Shown piece after piece: positions 8,425 through 12,580 of a stretch of 13,947 nt of DNA; the first letter of the stretch is position 1, and each line of letters starts with the position of its first letter. The stretch spans positions 1 to 13,947 of the forward strand of contig DASRPD010000023.1 in the NCBI GenBank assembly GCA_035646535.1, given 5' to 3'. The notes under the pieces were generated by a model. That model was not told the DNA's origin and did no database searches. It was given only the letters and a program-made list of their open reading frames with translations. The DNA comes from DASRPD01 sp035646535. Lineage in GTDB: Bacteria > Actinomycetota > Acidimicrobiia > IMCC26256 > JANYLB01. Both the position numbers and the translations under genes were made by a program.

Positions 8425-9252
8425 GTGAGTGACCTCGAACCGACGATCACGGCCCTGTGGAACGGGCGTGACAACCTCGAGGCGGTGCTGCCCCTCGGTG
8501 AGGCCGAGGTCGTGGTGCGCGCCGCCATCGACCTGCTCGACTCCGGCGCGGAGCGCGTTGCGGAGGTCGTCGACGGCGAGGTCGTCGTCCATCAGTGGCT
8601 CAAACAGGCGATCCTGTTGCTCTTCCGTCTCAGGTCGATGAGCGTCGAGGAGGTGGGACCGTTCCAGTACCGGGACAAGATCCCGCTCAAGCGCGACTAC
8701 GAAGCCGCCCGGGTTCGGGTCGTCCCCGGAGCCTCGGCGCGTTGGGGTTCGCACCTGGCCCCCGGCGTCGTCATGATGCCGAGCTACGTCAACATCGGCG
8801 CGTACGTCGGCACCGACACGATGATCGACACCTGGGCGACGGTCGGTTCGTGCGCGCAGATCGGTGAGCGCGTCCACCTCTCCGGCGGCGTCGGCATCGG
8901 CGGGGTCTTGGAGCCCCCGCAGGCCGCGCCGGTCGTCATCGGCGACGACACGATGATCGGGTCGCGTTGCATGATCGTCCAAGGCGCCCGCGTCGGCAAC
9001 GGCGCCGTGCTCGGCGCGGGTTGCATCCTCAGCGACACGATCCCCGTCATCGACGCCGAGACCGGCGAGGAGCTGAGCCGCGGTGTCGTGCCGGACTGGT
9101 GCGTGGCCGTCTCGGCGACGCGACCACGGTCGTTCCCCGGCGGCGAGTTCGGCTTGGCCTGCCTGCTGGTCGTGAAGCGGCTCGAGCCGGGTGCCCGCCA
9201 CGACAAGGCGAGGCTCAACGACGTCCTGCGCGAAGGTGGCGCGACCACCTGA
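8425..9252 (+). CDS. dapD: Tetrahydrodipicolinate N-succinyltransferase DapD (proteobacterial type)
   Basis: DapD transfers succinyl from succinyl-CoA to tetrahydrodipicolinate and commits it to the succinylase route. The 275-residue protein has an N-terminal helical domain (LEAVLPLGEAEVVVRAAIDL, KQAILLLFRL) and then a left-handed beta-helix of hexapeptide repeats from about residue 95. Motifs MMPSYVNIGAYVGTDTMIDT and GSCAQIGERVHLSGGVGIGG are near those of Escherichia coli DapD (274 aa). They differ from the longer (about 317 aa) DapD of mycobacteria. The GTG at 8425 is preceded by AAGGAACGGAG, about 10 nt away. The next in-frame candidates lie inside dapC. The stop shares a base with the dapE start (TGATG), so these two are surely co-translated. 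The E. coli-like form in this backbone suggests ancient transfer or a lineage trait. Confidence 0.95.
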   Translation: MSDLEPTITALWNGRDNLEAVLPLGEAEVVVRAAIDLLDSGAERVAEVVDGEVVVHQWLKQAILLLFRLRSMSVEEVGPFQYRDKIPLKRDYEAARVRVVPGASARWGSHLAPGVVMMPSYVNIGAYVGTDTMIDTWATVGSCAQIGERVHLSGGVGIGGVLEPPQAAPVVIGDDTMIGSRCMIVQGARVGNGAVLGAGCILSDTIPVIDAETGEELSRGVVPDWCVAVSATRPRSFPGGEFGLACLLVVKRLEPGARHDKARLNDVLREGGATT

Positions 9253-10310
9253 TGGCCGCGACGGACCTCCTGGCTCGCGCCGCCGAGCTCATCGCGATCC
9301 CGTCGGAGAGCCATCACGAGACCGCGCTCGCCGCCCACGTCGAGGGCCAGTTGGGCCGCCGGGCATCCGGCCTCGAGCTGACCCGCCTCGGTGACAATCT
9401 CGTGGCCCGAACCAATGCCGGTCGGCAACGGCGGATCGTCGTCGGCGGCCACCTCGACACCGTTCCGCCGGACGACAACGCGACCCCCCGCATCGAGGGC
9501 GACACGCTGTTCGGGCTCGGCGCCGCCGACATGAAGGGCGGTCTCGCCGTCCTGCTCGAGCTGGCCGAGCGTGCCGCCGAGTCGCGCTTCGACGTGACGC
9601 TGGTCTTCTACGAGGGCGAGGAGGTCGCCGAGGAGTTCAACGGCCTCCGTCGGTTGTTCGCCGAGGCGCCCGAGCTTGTCGCCGGGGACCTCGCGATCCT
9701 CCTCGAGCCGACCGGCGGGTGGGTCGAGGCGGGCTGTCAGGGGACGCTGCACCTTCGGGCCGTCTTCGAGGGCGATCGGGCGCACTCGGCCCGGCCCTGG
9801 ATGGGCCGCAACGCCATCCACCGGGCGGCCGCCACGCTGGCGCGCCTGGCGGAGCACGAAGCAGACACCGTGTCGGTCGACGGGCTCTCGTTCCGAGAGT
9901 CGCTCCTGGCGGTGCGGATCGACGGTGGGGTCGCCAACAACGTCGTGCCCGACGCCTGCTCGCTCGTGGTGAACCGGCGCTTCGCGCCGAAGTACTCGAT
10001 CGACGAGGCCCGCGAGCAGACCGAGGCGCTGCTGGAGGACGCGGATCGGATCGAGGTGCTGGGCGCTTCACCGGGGGCGTCACCCAACCTCATGAACCCG
10101 CTCGTCGCCGAGTTCATCGGCACGCTCGACCTGGCTGTGCGGCCCAAGCTCGGTTGGACCGACGTGGCGCGTTTCGCCGCCCATGGGATCGCCGCGCTCA
10201 ACTTCGGGCCGGGCGATCCCGAGATCGCCCACACTCCGGGTGAGTTCATCACCCGGGAGGCGGTCGAAGGCTGCCACGCGGTGCTCGCCGAGTTCCTCGG
10301 GATCCGCTGA
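9252..10310 (+). CDS. dapE: Succinyl-diaminopimelate desuccinylase DapE
   Basis: A dinuclear zinc M20-family amidohydrolase that removes succinate from N-succinyl-LL-diaminopimelate and hands LL-DAP to DapF. Metal and catalytic residues are in place: H67 and D69 in GGHLDTVP, D93 in LGAADMKGG, the Glu pair E123-E124 in FYEGEEV, E152 in LLEPTGG, and the C-terminal IAHTPGEF histidine. The dimerisation lid starts around GCQGTLHLRAVFEGDRAHSA. Its 352 residues match the family. The ATG at 9252 overlaps the dapD stop by one base. Other M20 enzymes (ArgE, carboxypeptidase G-like) share this fold; the dapCD context decides the call. The gene ends 95 bp before the convergent lexA. Confidence 0.94.
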   Translation: MAATDLLARAAELIAIPSESHHETALAAHVEGQLGRRASGLELTRLGDNLVARTNAGRQRRIVVGGHLDTVPPDDNATPRIEGDTLFGLGAADMKGGLAVLLELAERAAESRFDVTLVFYEGEEVAEEFNGLRRLFAEAPELVAGDLAILLEPTGGWVEAGCQGTLHLRAVFEGDRAHSARPWMGRNAIHRAAATLARLAEHEADTVSVDGLSFRESLLAVRIDGGVANNVVPDACSLVVNRRFAPKYSIDEAREQTEALLEDADRIEVLGASPGASPNLMNPLVAEFIGTLDLAVRPKLGWTDVARFAAHGIAALNFGPGDPEIAHTPGEFITREAVEGCHAVLAEFLGIR

Positions 10311-10405
10311 GCCCGTCCGAACCGGCGAACGACGAGGCCGGCTCGACGCGACCGCCGGGCGCCGAGGGTGGCGACGTCGACCCGGGCCGGACGGTCACCG
10401 GTGCG
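10311..10405. other. Convergent intergenic gap between dapE and lexA
   Basis: This 95-bp stretch has no open frame worth reporting. It is very GC-rich, with several short self-complementary words (GCCGGC, GTCGAC, CACCGGTG) and a distant CCGTCCG/CGGACGG pair, but no single stem with a T-tract stands out. A terminator must lie here for both genes, but I cannot place it with confidence. Confidence 0.4.
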
Positions 10406-11107
10406 TCACAGCCGGCGGAGCACCGTCACAACGCGGCCGTAGATCGTGACATCGCTCGGATCGAACACCATCTCCTCGAGCGCGGAGTTCTCGGGCCGCA
10501 GCACGATCTTGTTCTTGCGGCGCACGAACGTCTTGACCGTGGCCTCGTCGCCGGGAATCCCCGCGACGACGGTGTCGCCGGGATCGGCGCTGGGTTGCTG
10601 GCGCACGACGATGAAGTCCCCGTCGAAGATGCCGGCCTCGATCATGGAATCGCCCCGGACCCGCACCATGAACAGCTGGCCGTCGCCGGTGAAGTCCTCG
10701 GGGAGGGGGAGCGTCTCCTCGACGTTCTCGGCCGCGAGGACGCCGGTTCCGGCGGCGACGTCCCCGACGAGGGGCACGTGGCGCACGGGACGGCGGTCCA
10801 CCGTGGCCCCCGACTCGGGATCGAAGCACACCTCGATCGCCCGGGGCTTGGTCGGGTCACGACGGAGGTAGCCCTTGGACTCGAGGGCGGCGAGGTGCGC
10901 GTGCACGGTCGAGCTGGACGACAGGCCGATGGCCTCGCCGATCTCACGCACGCTCGGGGGGTAGCCCCGGTGGCGGACCTCGGTGTCGATGTATTCGAGC
11001 ACCTGGCGCTGGCGATCGGTCAGGCTCGCCGGCTGCGCCCCCGGCGTGGGAACCGTACGGCCACGGCGGGCTGCACTCGATTTCGCCGAGGTGGTCTTGG
11101 GGGCCAT
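10406..11107 (-). CDS. lexA: SOS repressor LexA
   Basis: LexA represses DNA-damage genes and cleaves itself when RecA filaments form. The 233-residue protein has a winged helix-turn-helix at about residues 28-92 (LTDRQRQVLEYI, PPSVREIGEAIGL, STVHAHLAALESKGYLRR). The S24 peptidase part follows: cleavage site A119-G120 in VGDVAAGTG, catalytic S154 in GDSMIEAG and catalytic K192 in ATVKTFVR. An N-terminal basic, Ala/Ser-rich extension of about 27 residues precedes the helix-turn-helix, as is common in actinobacterial LexA. The ATG is fixed by AGGAGGT 6 nt upstream. The frame is open upstream but runs through the operators. The gene is divergent from a LysM protein, as with lexA-Rv2719c in mycobacteria, and is autoregulated by SOS boxes in its own promoter. 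Confidence 0.97.
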   Translation of the reverse strand: MAPKTTSAKSSAARRGRTVPTPGAQPASLTDRQRQVLEYIDTEVRHRGYPPSVREIGEAIGLSSSSTVHAHLAALESKGYLRRDPTKPRAIEVCFDPESGATVDRRPVRHVPLVGDVAAGTGVLAAENVEETLPLPEDFTGDGQLFMVRVRGDSMIEAGIFDGDFIVVRQQPSADPGDTVVAGIPGDEATVKTFVRRKNKIVLRPENSALEEMVFDPSDVTIYGRVVTVLRRL

Positions 11108-11113
11108 GCGGAT

Positions 11114-11120
11114 ACCTCCT
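11114..11120 (-). promoter_or_regulatory. lexA Shine-Dalgarno
   Basis: AGGAGGT on the minus strand, 6 nt before ATG. It is the strongest ribosome binding site in the window and settles the lexA start. Confidence 0.85.
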
Positions 11121-11194
11121 GGATGGAACCCTGCTGAATGGAACCGCTCGGTCCGGGTGGTCCGGCTGGACTGGTGCTCCGGGCGGTTCGAGCG

Positions 11195-11223
11195 AACGTA
11201 ACACGAGCATGCGTTCGGGGCAA
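11195..11223 (-). promoter_or_regulatory. lexA promoter (-35 TTGCCC, -10 TACGTT)
   Basis: Read on the minus strand: TTGCCC (11223-11218), a 17-nt spacer, then TACGTT (11200-11195). An SOS box occupies most of the spacer and the next box begins inside the -35, so LexA bound there would block polymerase directly. Predicted transcription start is near 11188, giving a leader of about 80 nt. Confidence 0.65.
11204..11217. promoter_or_regulatory. SOS box 1 (one mismatch)
   Basis: CGAGCATGCGTTCG against the actinobacterial CGAAC-N4-GTTCG operator: one mismatch in the left half. It lies between the -35 and -10 of the lexA promoter. Confidence 0.75.
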
Positions 11224-11234
11224 ACACCTGTTCG
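11221..11234. promoter_or_regulatory. SOS box 2 (one mismatch)
   Basis: CAAACACCTGTTCG: one mismatch in the left half-site. It starts 17 bp after box 1 and overlaps the lexA -35. Confidence 0.65.
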
Positions 11235-11243
11235 AAAAAGTCC

Positions 11244-11272
11244 TTGACCCGAACGACTGTTCGTGGTTGGCT
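11244..11272 (+). promoter_or_regulatory. Candidate promoter for the LysM gene (TTGACC, TTGGCT)
   Basis: TTGACC (11244-11249), a 17-nt spacer filled by a perfect SOS box, then TTGGCT (11267-11272). The -10 lacks the usual A at position 2, so basal strength may be low. The start would be near 11279, leaving a leader of about 200 nt before the ATG at 11479. Confidence 0.5.
11250..11263. promoter_or_regulatory. SOS box 3 (perfect)
   Basis: CGAACGACTGTTCG matches CGAAC-N4-GTTCG exactly and lies between the -35 and -10 proposed for the LysM gene. Confidence 0.9.
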
Positions 11273-11275
11273 GAG

Positions 11276-11289
11276 CGAACAGGCGTTCG
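11276..11289. promoter_or_regulatory. SOS box 4 (perfect)
   Basis: CGAACAGGCGTTCG matches CGAAC-N4-GTTCG exactly. It covers the predicted transcription start of the LysM gene. Confidence 0.9.
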
Positions 11290-11310
11290 GGCCGGCGTCA
11301 CGCAGGGCAT

Positions 11311-11340
11311 GACCGGGTGTGACCGGGCGTGACCAAGCGT
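11311..11340 (+). repeat. Three tandem 10-bp repeats
   Basis: GACCGGGTGT, GACCGGGCGT and GACCAAGCGT follow each other without a gap. The first two differ at one base and the third at two or three. The 10-bp period places each copy on about the same face of the helix. They lie in the untranslated leader or control region of the LysM gene. Function unknown. Confidence 0.7.
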
Positions 11341-11433
11341 CGAGAACGTCACGGAAGGTGACTGTCCCACCCTCGTGTTCCACTGCTCTCGGTGCCGAGC
11401 CACTTCGGTACCGCCAACATCCCCACACCATGT

Positions 11434-11467
11434 CCACCGGTCAAATATCCCCACCGGTCAAATATCC
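11434..11467 (+). repeat. Perfect tandem duplication of a 17-bp unit
   Basis: CCACCGGTCAAATATCC occurs twice with no base between the copies and ends one base before the AAGGAG of the LysM gene. CAAATAT is unusually AT-rich for this window. Each copy reads GGATATTTGACCGGTGG on the other strand. It could be a paired operator, part of a second promoter, or a recent slippage duplication. Confidence 0.85.
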
Positions 11468-11478
11468 AAGGAGTTCGC

Positions 11479-11883
11479 ATGGCCGCCGTCATGACCACAC
11501 CCCGGTTCGAGTACGAGGATGACTGCCGCGCCCCCGCGCGGCCGCACCTCGTGCTGGTCGACGAGCCTCGCGCCGTCGTTCGGCGCTCACCTCGGACCAC
11601 ACAGGCCACGTACTGGCGTCGGCGTCTCGCCGTCGCAGTGATGGCGATCGGGTTGGTGGTCGTGGCGGGGAAGGCGGCAACGGCGCTCGGGGGTACACCC
11701 CTCGCGACCTCCGAGCGCCGTCCGCCGACCACTGAGCACGTCGTCACCGAGGGTGACACGTTGTGGTCGATCGTCGAGCGCCTGGCCCCGGGCGCGGACC
11801 CGCGACCCCTGGTGGACGATCTCGTGGCCGCGCGCGGCGGCTCTGACCTGGTCGCCGGCGAGCGGATCGAGCTGCCGCAGTAG
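11479..11883 (+). CDS. Single-pass membrane LysM protein, probable SOS cell-division suppressor
   Basis: A 134-residue protein: a cytoplasmic N-terminus of about 48 residues with many Arg, one membrane segment at about 49-71 (RRRLAVAVMAIGLVVVAGKA), a short Pro/Thr linker, and a LysM domain from about 87 to the end (EHVVTEGDTLWSIVERL ... DLVAGERIELPQ). LysM domains bind peptidoglycan glycan strands. By position (divergent from lexA, followed by nrdR), layout and SOS boxes it matches mycobacterial Rv2719c/ChiZ, corynebacterial DivS and Bacillus YneA. These are damage-induced proteins that delay septation. Function is inferred from context; no catalytic domain is visible. The start ATG at 11479 has AAGGAG 5 nt upstream; a second ATG at 11491 is less well placed. 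nrdR follows after 57 bp with its own -10-like box. Confidence 0.85.
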   Translation: MAAVMTTPRFEYEDDCRAPARPHLVLVDEPRAVVRRSPRTTQATYWRRRLAVAVMAIGLVVVAGKAATALGGTPLATSERRPPTTEHVVTEGDTLWSIVERLAPGADPRPLVDDLVAARGGSDLVAGERIELPQ

Positions 11884-11928
11884 TCCGGCACTCGGCCCGG
11901 GTCGGCCCCGACGGGCGGTGGAGGCAGT

Positions 11929-11934
11929 TACGGT
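11929..11934 (+). promoter_or_regulatory. Candidate leaderless -10 for nrdR
   Basis: TACGGT is followed by exactly 6 nt and then the nrdR GTG. That GTG is fixed by protein conservation, since NrdR begins MRCPYC. The nearest purine-rich GGAGG (11920-11924, reading GGAGGC) is about 16 nt away, too far for a normal Shine-Dalgarno. No -35 is evident. Confidence 0.5.
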
Positions 11935-11940
11935 GGACTC

Positions 11941-12426
11941 GTGCGTTGTCCATACTGCCGTGCCGCTGATGACAAGGTGGTCGATTCGCGCCTCACCGAG
12001 GAGGACGCGGCGATCCGGCGTCGCCGCGAATGTCTCGTGTGCAGCCGCCGATTCACCACGTACGAGCGGCTCGAGGAGCTGCCCCTGCTCGTGGTCAAGC
12101 GCTCCGGGCAGAAGGACCCGTTCGATCGAGCGAAGGTCACCGCCGGGATCGCCCGCGCCGCGGTCAACCGACCGGTCGAGCCCGACACGATCGAGGCGCT
12201 GGCCGCCGAGGTCGAAGAGGAGCTGCGCGGGGTCGGGCTCGAGGTTGGCTCCGACCAGGTGGGCCTGGCGGTGCTGGAGCGGCTGCGGACGCTCGATCCG
12301 GTGTCCTACCTGCGATTCGCGTCGGTCTACAAGGGCTTCGAGGACGTGAGTGATTTCGAACGAGAGGTCGGATTGCTCACGAAAACGACCGCCCCGAAGC
12401 GCCGTCGCTCGTCCCCACGGACCTGA
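11941..12426 (+). CDS. nrdR: Ribonucleotide reductase transcriptional repressor NrdR
   Basis: NrdR is a zinc-finger/ATP-cone repressor that senses ATP and dATP and shuts off ribonucleotide reductase genes by binding paired palindromes (NrdR boxes). A zinc ribbon has C3, C6, C31 and C34 (RCPYC ... ECLVCSRRFTTYER). The ATP-cone at about residues 46-136 includes LLVVKRSGQKDPFDRAKV and ends near YLRFASVYKGFEDVSDF. At 161 residues it is slightly longer than usual because of a basic tail (APKRRRSSPRT). The GTG start gives VRCPYC, matching the invariant family N-terminus. nrdJ lies 154 bp downstream and is the expected target. Confidence 0.97.
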   Translation: MRCPYCRAADDKVVDSRLTEEDAAIRRRRECLVCSRRFTTYERLEELPLLVVKRSGQKDPFDRAKVTAGIARAAVNRPVEPDTIEALAAEVEEELRGVGLEVGSDQVGLAVLERLRTLDPVSYLRFASVYKGFEDVSDFEREVGLLTKTTAPKRRRSSPRT

Positions 12427-12428
12427 CA

Positions 12429-12449
12429 TTCACCGTTGACGTGGGTGAA
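12429..12449 (+). other. Short inverted repeat after nrdR
   Basis: TTCACC (12429-12434) and GGTGAA (12444-12449) flank a 9-nt loop directly after the nrdR stop. It could be a weak terminator or attenuator, but it also encloses the TTGACG proposed as the nrdJ -35. Confidence 0.3.
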
Positions 12450-12464
12450 CTACGGTGTTGTAAT
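12436..12464 (+). promoter_or_regulatory. Candidate nrdJ promoter (TTGACG, TGTAAT)
   Basis: TTGACG (12436-12441), a 17-nt spacer, then TGTAAT (12459-12464). This predicts a start near 12471 and a leader of about 110 nt before the nrdJ ATG. An alternative -10, TACGGT (12451-12456), is identical to the hexamer before nrdR. Confidence 0.45.
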
Positions 12465-12495
12465 TACCCATCATCTCGCGGCCAGGACGGCAGCG

Positions 12496-12513
12496 ACCAC
12501 AACATGTTGTGGT
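12496..12513. promoter_or_regulatory. 18-bp perfect palindrome, probable NrdR box
   Basis: ACCACAACATGTTGTGGT is its own reverse complement. Its central 16 bp agree with the NrdR-box consensus acaCwAtATaTwgtgt (from memory) at about 12 positions. It lies between nrdR and its likely target nrdJ. NrdR boxes usually come in pairs; a clear second box at the normal 31-32 bp centre spacing is not seen. Confidence 0.6.
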
Positions 12514-12543
12514 TCACTCGTGCGGAGCGAGTGAGACCACAAC
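12506..12543 (+). other. 15-bp stem-loop in the nrdJ leader
   Basis: GTTGTGGTTCACTCG (12506-12520) pairs with CGAGTGA (12528-12534) and ACCACAAC (12536-12543), with a 7-nt loop TGCGGAG and one bulged G at 12535. The left arm shares GTTGTGGT with the palindrome, so three copies of this 8-mer (one inverted relative to the other two) exist in 48 bp. It ends 37 nt before the ATG. No following T-tract, so it is not an ordinary terminator. Confidence 0.7.
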
Positions 12544-12580
12544 CCCTTCCAGGGGATACGACCGGGGGAGACACTCACCC

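Larger units (their letters stand above)
11108..11478. promoter_or_regulatory. Shared lexA / LysM-gene control region
   Basis: This 371-bp gap has no convincing gene. Read from the lexA side it holds the lexA Shine-Dalgarno (11114-11120) and leader, then four SOS boxes within 11204-11289 overlapping divergent promoters. Next come three 10-bp direct repeats (11311-11340), about 90 bp with no strong signal, a perfect tandem 17-bp duplication (11434-11467) and the AAGGAG of the LysM gene (11468-11473). Confidence 0.85.

Noticed and set aside
11186..11197. GTTCG-AG-CGAAC near the lexA -10, considered as a fifth SOS box
   Set aside because: The half-sites are in the everted order with a 2-nt gap; LexA operators need CGAAC on the left and a 4-nt spacer. 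It may be chance or a single half-site contact.
11392..11478. Upstream ATG at 11392 as start of the LysM gene
   Set aside because: It would place the 17-bp tandem repeats inside the coding region and has no ribosome binding site, while ATG 11479 has AAGGAG 5 nt upstream.
12538..12559. ACCACAAC...CCCTTCCAGGGG considered as a second NrdR box
   Set aside because: Only the left half matches; the right half lacks GTTGTGGT and the spacing to the first box is about 40 bp rather than 31-32.
12471..12580. Cobalamin riboswitch in the nrdJ leader
   Set aside because: The leader is only about 110 nt and I see no B12-box-like sequence; B12-dependent enzymes themselves are not usually controlled by this switch.
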